From contig NW_006496628.1 in NCBI RefSeq assembly GCF_000471905.2, positions 1,151,395 to 1,215,394 of the forward strand: a DNA stretch of 64,000 bases, written 5' to 3'. The position numbers and the translations under genes were made by a program. The notes under the pieces are model-generated. The model saw nothing but the letters and a program-made list of their open reading frames with translations. It did not search any database and had not been told where the DNA came from. Position 1 is the first letter of the stretch. The number at the start of each line of letters is the position of its first letter. This stretch comes from Amborella trichopoda (Eukaryota > Streptophyta > Magnoliopsida > Amborellales > Amborellaceae). Shown in pieces: positions 10,146 to 21,226 of the stretch.

Positions 10146-10790
10146 TTCTTTTCCCTTCTCCCTTCTCTCCGTTTTCTCTTTCCTCTTCTTTCTCTCCACA
10201 TTCCGCTCTTCTGTTTTCTTCTCTCTTCTTCTCTCCTCTTTCCTATCTCCTCTATCTCATCTCTTTCTTTTCTTCTCCTCTCCTTCTCTTTTCTACTATC
10301 TCTTTTCTTTGCTCTCTCATTCTCTCTTTACTTTTCTTATCTCTCATCTCTCTCTCCCTCTTTTTCTTCTTCCTCTCTCATTTGATCAAGGGACAAGTCT
10401 GGTACTATCACAGTAGTCTCGTCGTCGAGCTGTATGGCCGTTGTGTCGATCTAAGTTACTGTGCCCATTTTATTGTCACGTCGAACTCGTCTTTGTGTCA
10501 GGCTGGTTGGTGTTGTTGTTCTGTCATCGAGTAGTATTGCCGTCGTGCCGGTCCGTGTTACCATGCTCGTCTTGCTACCACGTCAGGTTAATCATCACGC
10601 TAATCTAGCCACTGTGCTAGACTAGTCACCCAGTCAAATGTCTCTTTCTTTTCTTTTCTTCTCTCTTCTACCTTCTCTCAACCCTCATCTCATCATTTCT
10701 TCTCTTTTCTCCTTTAAATGTGCACGCCTGTGTGCATTCACCCAAAGACAAGGTGGAGTCTCTTGGCCCACTTGTCTTGTAAATTTTACC
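10146..10790 (+). other. CT-rich leader and distal part of solo LTR A
   Basis: A long pyrimidine-rich tract (to about 10385) is followed by a GTC/GTT-rich segment whose counterpart in copy E is near 56760-56960. Open frames here, including a 216-codon one starting at 9884, are serine/leucine/phenylalanine low complexity and not credible proteins. Confidence 0.6.
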
Positions 10791-11082
10791 ATGTGTGTGT
10801 GATTGCAAAAACATGAGAATACAGGCCAAGGGAGGCGATTCTCAACCAGTTGTATGTCTGGGGGGCTTTCTTCTTGATCTAAGAGGGTGCTCCTTCCAGC
10901 TAGCCCGATTAAGTCCTGAACCCACCTTAAATTCCTCTCTCATTGGTTGGTGTACTTGCCCTTGCTCTTGTGCAAGGTTCCCAAGAGAGCAATCTCAAGT
11001 CCCGGGTTCTCTTCGAAACCTGAGACGCGTGCCACCTGATCATCCAGATCTGGGGGCGAGGTCGAGAAACCTAACCAGGTTT

Positions 11083-11304
11083 CTCCCCAGACTAGTTGAA
11101 TCTCTAGAGATTCGAAGGCATGAGGTTTTCAATTCCCATCCCCATATGAGTAATAATCCTCCTTGGGATGACCTTAATTGCAGAACCTCCATCCAGAATT
11201 ATTGTTTTGATCGAGTGGGTGTGCAACTCACCCATCACAAACAAAGGTTTGTTGTGGAATTTCTCACCTAACCGAAGGTCATCATCAGCGAAGGTGTTGG
11301 TCAT
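11083..11304 (-). pseudogene. Tat-like gypsy element 1, N-terminal half of aspartic protease
   Basis: The frame reads NKPLFVMGELHTHSIKTII followed by LDGGSAIKVIPRRI, the Tat-lineage protease active-site region (family VDGGSAVNIMP); the catalytic Asp is retained. It ends in a stop at 11104-11106 and runs without frameshift to the edge of the solo LTR. The rest of the protease resumes in phase at 7429. This is the only part of element 1 in which the catalytic motif looks intact. Confidence 0.85.
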
Positions 11305-13090
11305 CTAGTTATTGAGAATTGGTAGATCTGCCTCAACCTGTTCAATCTCGGTTTCATAGATCTCAACCGTAAAAGTGCATGGACCAAGGCATTATGGAGA
11401 TTGCCTAATAACATAAGGGCATCGTAATCACTCAACAGCGCCAAAAGCCTCCTTAGATGTTCTATCACATTGTATTTGACGTTGTCATGATCAGGATCAC
11501 ATACTTCTTGAATCATCACTGCTCTTGCAAGTACAGGGGGTGATGCGACAGGTGTGTTTATGGGAGGATTGGTAGTATTCAATGGAGGTTCAGGAGGGCA
11601 TTGGCTAAATTGAGCAGCCATGGTAGGTGTTGGTGAGATAGGACATGAAATGGATCGAGAAGGCCTAGAGTTTGTAAGGAAGGTTGGTGATGGGTTTGGG
11701 TATGGCACATGACGTAGACCCCGGGTAGTTAAGAAGGCGTGTTGGTTTAAGCTGAGTGGATTGAGGGTTTTGGTATGAGACTAGTGGTGAACCCAGGTAT
11801 TTGAGGAGCCTTGGCTACTTCATCCTCTGGGGAGGCTGTAGTGTCCTTCCCGATCTCTCCACTGTTCTTCGAAGTCTGGTTCAGTGGGCCATCGAAACAT
11901 TTTTGGCTTCAGGTGTTTGAAGTGCTCGAGTAGCTCCTCAAGGGTGGGAGGGGGTTTCTTCTCCCGAGGGGTGAAGGTTAAAGCATCACCAACGCTTAAG
12001 AACCCGGCCTATTGGGCCAACATCTTTCTCAATTGTTTACGATGCCTCTTGCTAGTATTGCAATATTTGAGCTTTTCATCAAGAACCTCAAAGTCAAGGT
12101 AATGAAGCAGAAGTTCAGAAAGGGATGTAGAAAGAGGAGAAGATTTGAAGAATCTAGGTAGCTTTTAGGGTCATCACCTATATTAGACTCAAATAGGCTT
12201 TTAACGTCTTCACTCTTATTGGACGTAATCGAAGATTTTTTAACATCATAACCCTTGTTGGATGTGAGCAGGGGGACTTTAAGGTTTTTACCCTTCATAA
12301 GCCATTGTGGGTGATTTTAAAGTCTTCACCTTTGTTGGACTGGTTTGGGTGCTTTTAAAGTTGTCATCTATGTCGGACTCTTCTGGAGAACTTTTAAAGT
12401 CATCACCCATGTTGGACTTTTCTGGAGTGGCACGACTGGGGCCTTGGGTTACTTCAGCATTTTTGGCTTGACCCCTTTCAGCCAAAAATACTTCACAAGG
12501 ATAAAGTAGTGGAGAGTGAGTTGTGGAGGAACTAAGGAAAGAAATAGCTTCAACTGGGGGTTGTAGTATTCTTCTCCTTCGGTGAGAGGCTCTTGAAGCT
12601 TGCCTATCATTTCCGTTCTTATTGACAGGGACGGGTATGTGAGGCGCTGATTTCGCCTTGGTGCGAGGTTGGCTTGTTGAATCGCCTCTTTCTTGAGCGT
12701 TTTCATTCCACCACATCCATGATAAACCTATCAGGGCTGGGAGGTAGAAGGTTCATCCAAGTCAGAGGACTAGAGGGGTGCACTTTCACATGGTTCTATA
12801 GTGGTGGTTTCAATAAATATCTGGTTGAACTCTTGGACGAGTTATTCACGGGCAAGGACCAGTATGTTCACAATTATCCCCCTTTGGCCATGGATTCTTC
12901 CAAAATGGCTTGAAAACGCCAATATTGAGATATATCATGGCCCCTCACCTGGGCCCAAAGATTTTCACATCCCTCATCCATGTGCCTAGGCTATCTCGAT
13001 GGGTGTGAAGAAATCCTCCCCTCTTGTGTCATCATTAAGAATAGTATAGGGAGAATGTTAGATGGTACTTCTCCTTAATGCAACCTCTAG
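11305..13090 (-). pseudogene. Tat-like gypsy element 1, gag-protease linker
   Basis: Broken frames fill this stretch. The frame at 11301-11708 is rich in Pro, Thr and Ser; the frame at 12288-12716 has repeated S-N/D-x-D-D-x-F-K-S motifs that reflect a local tandem repeat (words like aaagtcttcacccttgttggac at about 12165-12430). Such low-conservation linkers are normal between gag and protease in Tat elements. No catalytic domain is visible. Confidence 0.55.
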
Positions 13091-15185
13091 ACTCATTCCT
13101 CTTTGACGATCACTACATGAGTGGCCTTGGCCACCTCAAATGCCTTCTTGAGGCTATTTAAATGGATCTGCCCCATTTGGATAGAGCTTTCATATGATCC
13201 TTAAGGGAGAAGCATTCTTGAGCCACATGCCCAACATACGGTGATATGGGCAGTATCTCCTATCATTAGTGAGATCAACCTCATCTGGTCTCTTAACCTC
13301 AAGTAGGGTTATCATCCCCTGCTCTAACAACAATTGCATAATCATCGGGGCCCACTCCTTGTTGAAGCTATAGAGTTGGTTCCTCTTTTTCTCATAGAAG
13401 TCTTGTCGAGTAAGACTTGTAGGTGGACCTACCGATTATATGACTAAGGCGGTTGTTGTCTTTGCAGCAATCCTTCTTCGATCTTCAACTGTGGGATCCC
13501 TTGAGAGATATCCAGAGTGTTTAGGGGTGTTTGACTAGCAGGGACTTTCGGATTGGTAGGTGTGGTTGTGACTGCCGCACTAACCACATCCTTTTGCTGA
13601 CTGCCACATAGGTTGGAATGAGTACCATTATAACTCCGGTTAGCCCCACCACTTGAGGTCTGGAGGTGAGTACCCACGTGGTGTTTGAGCAAGCTTTCAA
13701 TACGTACCACCTTAGAAGTCATAGAAGAGAAGGTGAGAGGGTTTAGCGCCTTGACTTGAAGCAAAATTTCCTCCCTCATATTTTAAATGTAGGTTTGAAT
13801 TACATCAGCTACTACTTTGGTAGACGACCAAGTCCCTCCATCTTTTGATGAACTTGTTAACCAGCTCATTTGGCCCTTGGGTCATGGTGAGAAGTTCTAT
13901 GGCTTGAACTTCCCTTTCAACTTCCTAGTAGTGCTTGTAAAACAAACGTTCCATCTCATCCCAAGAGTTTACAGAGTTTGGCAGCAGGCAAGCGTACCAT
14001 CCCTGGACTCCATCAACTGGTGGAATAGGAGCTTAGTGTCTGATGCCGACTCGTGAAATGCCGACACAAAGTGTGCCACATGCTGTTGAGGTGAGCCGGT
14101 GCCATTAAAGATCGGAAGCCTGCCCTTTTGGTAAGTAGGAGGGAATGGCAACTGATTGATGAAGGCAAGGCAGGGTTTCTTATACGGGGCCATTTCATGA
14201 ATTCCTGGGATTTGCATGCCCCGAAGGCCTTGATTGACCATGGTGATGATGTACTCTAGGGTGATTGTGGGCAAAGCAGATTGAGAGGCCGGTGTGGCAT
14301 GAGCATTTTGAAGGGGAGGGGTTGGCGTTATTGGAAGAGGCGCCACTCTTTGGACCTCTTCCATAGATGGTGGCACCATGGGTGAGCTTCCCCCATGGTG
14401 AGATGAATTTCCCACCGGCCTGGAATTTTCCATCTCTTTGAGCCTCTCCTTGATCTCACATGGATCTAGGCTATCTGACCCTCGGGTTCATCGTTGGCCT
14501 GACTGACCATCATGACGGTTTCTCTTTCTTCTATGAGAGGTGCCCCGAGTGCAATGAGGTCATGGTGCATCTTGAGACCTCAATTAGGGAGGCCAGTCAG
14601 AAGAGGTTTGGGATGCCACGCTTGAGCTTAGGCTCGGCTGAGAGAACGGGATGTTATGGGCTTGCGATGGCCTTAGAGCCATGGAATCTTGCGATCTGGG
14701 TGGTCTTCTTTGGTCTCAACGAGAGTGGGACTGGACTCGGCTGACGCATCTCAAGTAGGTAAGAGCGAAGTCCATAAGCTGAGGCAGGGTATGGTACACT
14801 GGGGCAAGAGTTTTCATGGCCTTTTTAGGTGGCTCACTTTGGGTTGCAAGACGAGAAGGTGGTCCGGCTTGTTTAAGAAGGGAGGTCTTACTCTGAGTTA
14901 GTCCTCGGGGACTGACATATATTTGGGTTTGAGACGTCAACAAAAGAAGCATAATCGCAAGGAGGGTCTTTGAGTACCAGATGGAAAGAGGCCTTTTGAC
15001 CACAGAGGGTGGGCTGTAAAAAGCAGAGGGCTTGTATTCCCAGTTCTTGGGTAGTCTTGGATTCGTGCTTGTGTGCACGACAAAAGAGTGTGTTCAGGGC
15101 GGCTTTGAGACCGGCTCGAAGTGGGACAAAGGGTTCGGGTTTAGAGATGTCGGCCTTATCGTGGGGTGTATATATATATATATAC
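13091..15185 (-). pseudogene. Tat-like gypsy element 1, gag
   Basis: The 154-residue frame at 13969-14433 includes MQIPGIHEMAPYKKP, then KGRLPIFNGTGSPQQHVAHF and FVSAFHESASDTKLLFHQL, matching the capsid region of Tat-lineage Gag (P-x-F-x-G-x-x-x-P-x-x-H-x-x-x-F). The frame at 13444-13779 continues the region with a V-R-I-E-S-L-L-K-H-H motif. Near 13200-13440 broken frames give LLEQGMITLLEVKRPDEV and NDRRYCPYHRMLG, the zinc-knuckle-like end of such Gag proteins. Upstream to 15185 is a less conserved N-terminal part. The 5' end stops at a (TA)n tract. Confidence 0.8.
15168..15184. repeat. (TA)n microsatellite at a virus-transposon junction
   Basis: About eight TA dinucleotides lie exactly where Tat element 1 sequence stops and the pararetroviral fragment begins. 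Confidence 0.85.
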
Positions 15186-15189
15186 AATC

Positions 15190-16450
15190 ATACAAATATA
15201 TATTTAAAATATTTAAGAAAGCAAGTCACTAGGATTGAAAACCTAGTGGACAGGAAAGAAAAAGGAAAAGAAATCAGAAAAACTCTTAAACCTTATGTTC
15301 AAACCACCCCCTGAAATTCCTAAAATACCTTTAAATTACATATGGCACAAAATAACTTCTTTGATGAACTCACAAAAACATAGTCAAAATTAGATATCGT
15401 CAAGGTTACACTTTGTAATGAACTAGAGTTGTTAGGAAAAAAGCAAGTTAATACCCTACAAGATAATACTGCAAATTGCTCGAAAGAAGAAATCTTGATG
15501 CTTGAACAGGTTTTTAATTCAGCAAAAGATGTAAACAAAATCTCTTATGGGACTAAAACTATTCCAACCGCCCCCACTAAAATGTATTGTCCCAGATCTA
15601 TTCCAATAGACCTTCAGTTTGAGGAAGAGGCTATAGGAGGTACAAAATACAGTGGGATACCTATAGTGGAGTGGAATGCAGGCGGGATGTCCGAACACCA
15701 ATTCATAAATCTAATGAAGCATATGACTATGTATGCAACAGCCTCAAAAAATAATGGCAATAGAGATGTTGATATTGCCAAGGCAATAGTTTCTGGTTTC
15801 ATAGGCCAATTAAGAGGTTGGTTGAACTTTGTCGTAAATGAATAAGCTAGAAACCAAATCTTAAATGCTAAAAGCAATGGATTGCTTTTATAGAAGTAAG
15901 TCTAGGGGTTAAACAAGACAACTTGGTAGATAAAGAGGATGTTGTAAACACTTTGTTGTATACCACTGCTTTACATTTGTAGGAAGCACTGCCCTACAAC
16001 TTGATAGGTCAAAAGACCAATTATTAAAACTTAAATGTCCAACCCTATCCCATTATAAATGATATAAACATGTATTTTGGTCAAAATTGTTAAACAGAGA
16101 AGACACATGTTCTAATTATTGGAAGAAATAGTTCATATCAGGACTGCCTAACGTATTTACAGAAAATGTTATACTTAGACTTAGAAATAAGCATGACAAA
16201 ATAATACCCTATGATCAGTAAACTTTGGGACAACTATCTGCAGAAATTTGTACAGAAGGTTTAGCTCTATGCATAGACCTCTTGCATAAAAGGTTGCTTG
16301 AAAACTATAGGTTATTAGGAAGAAAAGAACGGGGGAATTTTTGTCAACAATTCGGTTATGATTCAACCAATTAATCTTATAAAGAAAAAAATAAAGGAAA
16401 AACAAAAGATAAATACTTCTGTTTACGATGAAAATATGACCGATCTTTCA
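15190..16450 (+). pseudogene. Endogenous pararetrovirus fragment, capsid (gag-like) region
   Basis: The longest open part (15429-15845) contains GMSEHQFINLMKHMTMYA and ends in an in-frame stop. After further stops and frameshifts, colinear remnants include EDVVNTLLYTTALH, SGLPNVFTENV, a YRLLGRKERGNFCQQFG-type motif and finally a degraded cysteine-containing tail where a zinc knuckle would be expected. This order resembles the capsid region of plant Caulimoviridae copies fixed in plant genomes. No movement protein, protease or RT is present, so it is a short fossil. Genus cannot be fixed; a florendovirus/petuvirus-like origin is a guess. At least five stops and two frameshifts make it non-functional. 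Confidence 0.6.
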
Positions 16451-17201
16451 ATGAAGATCTCTTGAATTTTAACACCGTAAACTAATTAAAAATATGTAAA
16501 TAAAGTGCTAGAGAAAGTGGGACATATCAAATTCAGATCTGAAGCTCGATTTTCTTGGAAACAAGCAGATCTACTCTCAGATCTGTGGCAGAGCCAGCAT
16601 GATCCAAAGCATTAAAATATGATTTTTAAGATAAATTAACAGATAAAAAATAAATAAAAGAAGCAAACTGGTAAAAAGAATAAGAAAGAGAGAGAAATAA
16701 TACCAAACTGGGCCGGATGGCCCGAGATTCCTGAGCCTTCGGGGGCTCCCTCATATCAGAACCTTCCCCTTTGCCTCTTTAATTTCGGATGTTGACTAGC
16801 ATATCTCTGGTGTAAAGATTAGATCCATCGTTGTTGTGCCTAATTTTAGTTTTGATCTAGGGCTTTTGTGCCCTAGGTCTAGGTTTTCTTAGTCTTCGGG
16901 GTTAGGACTTCAGTAGGCTAGGGTTTCTATCTTCTCTAGGGTTTTCAATTTAGAGATTTTTCTAAAGTTATCGGTTTTTCTGGGGTATGGAGGAGAATTT
17001 CCTTTGTTTTCTAAGGGTTTGTGATCTCCAAAGGTTGAATATGAATTTTGATATTTTCTCTAATTTTTGGGGATTTTTAGGGAGTTTTCCTAAATTTTAA
17101 GGAATTTTCTATTTTTTTATTTTTGGGTAATATTCTTAATTTCAAAAAAATTTATGGCTTTTTTGGTCTCTTTTTCTCTCTCATTTTGGGTTAGGGAGAG
17201 G

Positions 17202-17216
17202 GGGTATTTATATGAT
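17202..17216 (-). promoter_or_regulatory. LTR core promoter of Tat-like element 2
   Basis: The minus strand reads catataaataccccc followed by CT-rich DNA and an A-rich leader, a standard plant LTR TATA context about 360 bp inside the LTR. Confidence 0.65.
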
Positions 17217-17351
17217 TCAATTGGTGATGTTTCCTAAAATTTTGGAGTTTTTGGAAATTTTTTGGATTTATCTTGAAGTTTTAGCCTTATTTAATTAAAG
17301 AAAACATGCTTACTGCATCATCAAATGCATTGACAGCATCATAAGCCCACG

Positions 17352-17428
17352 TTTGGGCCTGTCAGGCCCATTACAACCCGACCCTGGGCCTGTCAGGCCC
17401 GTTACAGCTCGGCCCTGGGCCTGACACT
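17352..17428. repeat. Palindromic ~37-bp tandem repeat in the LTR U3 region
   Basis: The perfect palindrome-with-centre gggcctgtcaggccc occurs twice, at about 37-bp spacing, and partially a third time. It lies upstream of the TATA box in minus orientation. Confidence 0.85.
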
Positions 17429-17571
17429 TAGACCGTTGGAAAGCTCGTGGGCTCTACTTCAATTAGGATAGGATGTAGGTAGTTTTGGGGTAATAAATTT
17501 TATTCGGATAATGTAGTCTTAAGGGTTCAGAAAACCATAGAATTTGCCAGATTTAAAATGGGGTGTCTGCA

Positions 17572-17585
17572 GTTGCCCCTCTTTG
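17572..17585 (-). promoter_or_regulatory. Polypurine tract of Tat-like element 2
   Basis: The minus strand reads CAAAGAGGGGCAAC directly before the LTR start, the expected plus-strand primer. Confidence 0.75.
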
Positions 17586-18285
17586 GCACTCCTTGTCCTT
17601 CGAGGGACAAGTCAGTGGCAAAGAAGTAGACACTTTGGTGTTCTTTATCCTTCGAGGGGCAGGTGAATGTCAAAGATAGAGCAGACATTTTAAATTTCTT
17701 CCTGAGGTCACATGGTAAGGAAGCAAACCAACTATCCCTCCAAGTCATTGCGCTCACCGAGCTCACTCACCCAGGGCATTTTTCCTCCTAGGGTTTTCGA
17801 TGTGAGTTGTCGGTGAGTTACTCAAGCTTGAAACTCGAGTTGGATTTCTAGCCACGCGACTTAAAGTCTGGGGTTTTGTAGTTTGAATTTTTAAGATTGG
17901 CATTTTATTTGATCTCCTTATGGTTTCCTAAGTTTGTCTATAGGAAAAGGCTTTCTATAAGAAGAGACTTGTCTGGCCGTATCTGAAGTGAGAGACGAGG
18001 CAATAATGCGACAATCGCAGCAAAGTGGTAATCATCATATACGGGTGTCAAGCTCCTTTGTTTTTTTTTTAAGACTTTTTTAGAATTTTTGAAAGTAGGG
18101 GGAGATTTTGAAATAGAACCCGAAGCAAGGACAGGTTATGATCTTAAAAAAGAAATTATAATTTTGAAACGAAAAAGATATTTCGAGAACAAGGTTAGTT
18201 AGTTGTTTTAACTCCTGCAACCATAAAGCCCTCTAAGCAGTTTAGCATCATGCAGCGATGGACCATACACTTGACCCTTTTACGT
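17586..18285 (-). other. 3' untranslated region of Tat-like element 2, proximal to PPT
   Basis: No coding domain. It contains two copies of a ccttcgaggg(a/g)caag word at about 17598 and 17650. The region belongs to the long 3' UTR between integrase and PPT typical of Tat elements. Confidence 0.6.
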
Positions 18286-18845
18286 CAATACGGGGATAGA
18301 TGGAATCCATCGAATAAGGTGGTTGTTCCCTGGATACACCCAACCTTTTGCATCATACGAGGCTAGACGGTACCTACATCGGCTCTTTGACGTCGCACGA
18401 TTTTCATGTTTTTTCATTGAAACAGGGTAGTTGTGTCCTGGGTACACCTGACCTTTCATGTCATATGGGGATAGACGATATTTGCCTTGGCTCTTTTACG
18501 TCACATGAGTTTGACATCTTTCCATTAAAATAGGGTGGTTGTGGCTTGGATACACCCAACCTTTCACGGCATACGGGGATAGACAGTACCTAGCTTGTCT
18601 CTTTTACATCCCACGAGTTTTATGTCTTTCCATTAAACAGGGGTTGTGCCCTGAATACGCCCCAACTTTCACGTCATATGGGGATAGACGGTACCTACCT
18701 CAGCTTTTTTACGTCGCACGAGTTTGACGTATTTCCATTGAAATAGGTTGGTTGTGTCGTGGATACACCCGACCTTTCACGTCATAAGGGGCAAGACGGT
18801 CCCTGTCTCGGCTCTTTTACATCGTACGCGTTTGACGTTTTTCCT
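18286..18845. repeat. ~122-bp tandem array (about 4.5 units) in the 3' UTR
   Basis: Each unit contains acgtcatacggggatagacggtacct-like sequence, then ctcttttacgtcgcacgagtttgacgt-like sequence, then a ggttgtg...gatacacccaacctttc segment (described by parts). Units are 80-90 % alike by eye. Confidence 0.85.
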
Positions 18846-19135
18846 ATCTTACTTCTTTAACGTCGCACGAGTTTGACGTTTTTCCTGTCTCAGCTTTTTA
18901 ACATCTCATGAGTTTGACGTTTTTTCTATCTCGGATCTTTAACGTCGCACGAGTTTGACGTTGTTTTCTTTTCTAGGCATTTTTAACGTCGCACGCGTTT
19001 GACATTTTTTTTCCTGTCTGGGCTCTTTAACGTCGCACGAGTTTGATGCTTATCCTATCTCGGTTCTTTTACATCGCACGAGTTTGACGTTTTATCCTGT
19101 CTCGGCACTTTTACGTCGCATGAGTTTGACGTTTT
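18846..19135. repeat. ~42-50-bp tandem array derived from the neighbouring unit
   Basis: About seven short units each carry tttaacgtcgcacgagtttg and gacgtttttcctgtctcgg. This is one sub-segment of the adjacent 122-bp unit amplified separately. Confidence 0.85.
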
Positions 19136-19985
19136 TCTGAATTGGGGACAACATACGCACACACGGGGATGAGATTTCCTCATTTCACCTCAGAGGATTC
19201 AGTCAAGAGAAAAATGCTTCCAAACTAGCCAATATCGTCATTGACGAGGTTCACCCATCTCCGATATGTGGTAGTTGGTAGTTATACTCATACAACCATG
19301 GAGTGCCATACTAGTTTCACACCTACAAAACAGGAGTAGGAAGTTGGCTTCGAGAACAAGGTCATATTGACTAACAATTTAACCTCTTGTAGTGATGGAG
19401 GAAGTCATTTCTAAAAGGGTTTTGGAAATGAAGGGTTTTAAAAATCAGATTGAAAAAACATTTTTAAAAGGGACAAGCCTTACAATTTTTCCACTTGTGG
19501 CGCCTTTGGTGGTAATTTTCTTTATTATATTTTACCCAAAGATGATGAAATGATTTCCTTGTGGGATCATGAGTACTCAAAAGTCTCGAAGTTGTGTTTT
19601 TACCTTTTGAGATTTCATCCTGTGCTTTCTGGGTCCATGAAGAGTTCTTTGGATTGCTTGCTGAGCTTCCATCTCAGAGAGGTCCCGATGTTCTTCCATG
19701 ATTCATCGAAGTCACTTCGGTTTTCCATTCATATCACGTTCTTGCATCTTTCTAAGTCGGTTATGTTGGGAACCTGTAGGGTTTAGGAGGAGTCTTCGTC
19801 CTCAGGGTCTGCTTGTGCCATATTATTGGAACTTGCAAGTATTTGTTCGTACTTGAGTGTTTTTGAATCAGAAGCTCCTTCTTGGAGATTTTTTATTTTA
19901 TTTTATTTTATCCGTGCTGCCCTTTCAGGTTTTCACCACGTCCATTTTTTTTTTTCTTTTTGTTTATTTTGGATGCCTTTTAAGA
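19136..19985 (-). other. 3' UTR of Tat-like element 2, distal part
   Basis: Non-coding between the tandem arrays and the integrase end. T-rich runs lie at 19885-19975. No domain is recognised on either strand. Confidence 0.55.
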
Positions 19986-19988
19986 CTT

Positions 19989-20398
19989 TCACCACTCTTT
20001 TGAGCCCGTTACGGGTAGTATTTTCTGAGATACATCACATTGATGGGGTTGTTGAGCCCGCATCCCTCCTGATTCTTGATCTTGAAAGAATTGCCTGCGT
20101 GCACTCTGGTGATCATGAATGGGCCCCTCCCAAATAGGTTTAAACTTGCCTAAAGGGTGTAAGTTTGCAGGAGTATTGAAGATTTTCTTGAGTACCATGT
20201 GCCTTTCCCTGAACTATTGAGGAACAACTTTACTTTGGTATGCCTTCTCGAATCTACGTTGGTAAGCAACAATATTTTATGTTGTTCGTAGTTGTCTTTC
20301 ATCCAAATTAACGAGGGCAGCGATTCGTGCTTCGATCTTTTGTTCCTCATTTGAATTTTTATGAATAAGCACTTGGAGAGACGGTGTCTCAACTTCAA
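19989..20398 (-). pseudogene. Tat-like element 2, integrase C-terminal region
   Basis: Frames at 20150-20398 and 19989-20198 correspond to the tail of Tat-lineage integrase. KFKPIWEGPIHDHQ matches the KFGPNWEGPYxI motif, followed by a degraded stretch equivalent to the usual DGxxxPxPxNxxxLKKYY end. A frameshift separates the two frames. Confidence 0.75.
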
Positions 20399-20413
20399 TG
20401 GGTAACACTGCTT

Positions 20414-21165
20414 TCATATCATAACCAATGAGTACAGGGTCATGCCAATATAAGTCTTCTCAGTTGTCCGGTAGGACCATAGTGTGTCATTTAGCTTTTT
20501 GCGCCAATCTTTGCCACTTTTTATTTTTCTGTCTATAATTCTGAGAAGTTCTTTGTTTGTAGCATCTGCTTGTCCATTTCCTTGAGGGTAGTAAGGTGTG
20601 GAGAATTTCTGCATTATCCCAAACTTTTTGTACACCGTAGAGACCTTTTCATTTTTGAGATTGGATCCATTATCAGTAATGATTGACTCATAAACACCGA
20701 ACCTGAATATAATATTGTTCTTTATGGAACGAGAAACATGTTGTCCCTCAATTTTGATAAATGATGCGATCTCTACTCATTTGGTGAAGTACTCTGTAGC
20801 CGTTAATATAAAATGGTGGTCGTTTGACACTTTCAGTGAGATCATTCCGATGATATCAAGACCCCACATGGCAAAGGGCCATATAGGAGGTTTTGAGTTG
20901 AGTGATACGGACGGTGCATGGATGAGGTCTCCATAAATTGACATTTGGGACACCTATTTACAAACTTCCAGCAATCTTCAGCCATGGTGGTCCAGTAATA
21001 GCCTTGGGGCCTGATTTTCTGAGCTAAGGCAGCTGCGCCAGGATGATCTTCTTCATTGTGTAACGCCGTCAACACTTGGTCGATTTCTGGCTGATCAAGA
21101 CACCATAGAATGATGCCATCGAAGGACTTTTTGAACAGGAGATCACCTCTTACTAAGAATCTCAT
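20414..21165 (-). pseudogene. Tat-like element 2, integrase zinc-binding domain and catalytic core
   Basis: The frame at 20842-21165 has LTALHNEEDHPGAAALAQK and then GYYWTTMAEDCWKFVNRCPKCQ-type sequence (HHCC zinc finger; the histidine pair and CPKC are visible). The frame at 20414-20635 has STPYYPQGNGQADATNKE, where the family reads GQAEATN. The catalytic Glu of the DDE triad is thus Asp here. The middle of the core is out of frame. Integrase would insert element cDNA; this copy cannot be functional. Confidence 0.87.
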
Positions 21166-21226
21166 AGAAAACCTTCAAAGGCCTTGTTTATCAGTTTGGT
21201 GGCTCCTTCAGGGTATAACCCATATT

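Larger units (their letters stand above)
7430..11077 (+). mobile_element. Solo LTR of retrotransposon family L (copy A)
   Basis: This 3,648-bp unit begins TGATTGAAC and ends CCTAACCA. It is colinear with the LTRs at 28074-31038, 39516-42420, 50040-52682 and 56517-60440. Shared landmarks are a start followed by a motif like tttttcagcrccttgg, a gagatatgg block near 7915, a TATA box near 8671, a long CT-rich leader and a terminal segment ending gagaaacctaacca. No PPT precedes it and no PBS follows it. It interrupts the protease gene of Tat element 1 in phase, so it is a solo LTR left by LTR-LTR recombination. Open frames within it come from low-complexity leader sequence. Confidence 0.9.
16460..17571 (-). 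mobile_element. 3' LTR of Tat-like gypsy element 2
   Basis: On the minus strand the LTR starts TGCAGACACCCC at 17571, immediately after a PPT. Such TGTAGACACCCC-type starts are characteristic of Tat/Ogre-lineage LTRs. A TATA box (17202-17216) and a leader rich in tctagggttt words follow. The far end is uncertain because the pararetroviral fragment lies next to it; I place it at about 16460. No matching 5' LTR is present in the window. Confidence 0.7.

Noticed and set aside
9884..10534. 216-codon plus-strand ORF in solo LTR A
   Set aside because: Composition is Ser/Leu/Phe/Pro low complexity from CT-rich leader and minisatellite; no domain, and the counterpart in other LTR copies is not conserved as a frame.
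15429..15845. Intact 138-codon host gene
   Set aside because: It is the longest surviving frame of the pararetroviral fragment; colinear remnants continue after its stop.
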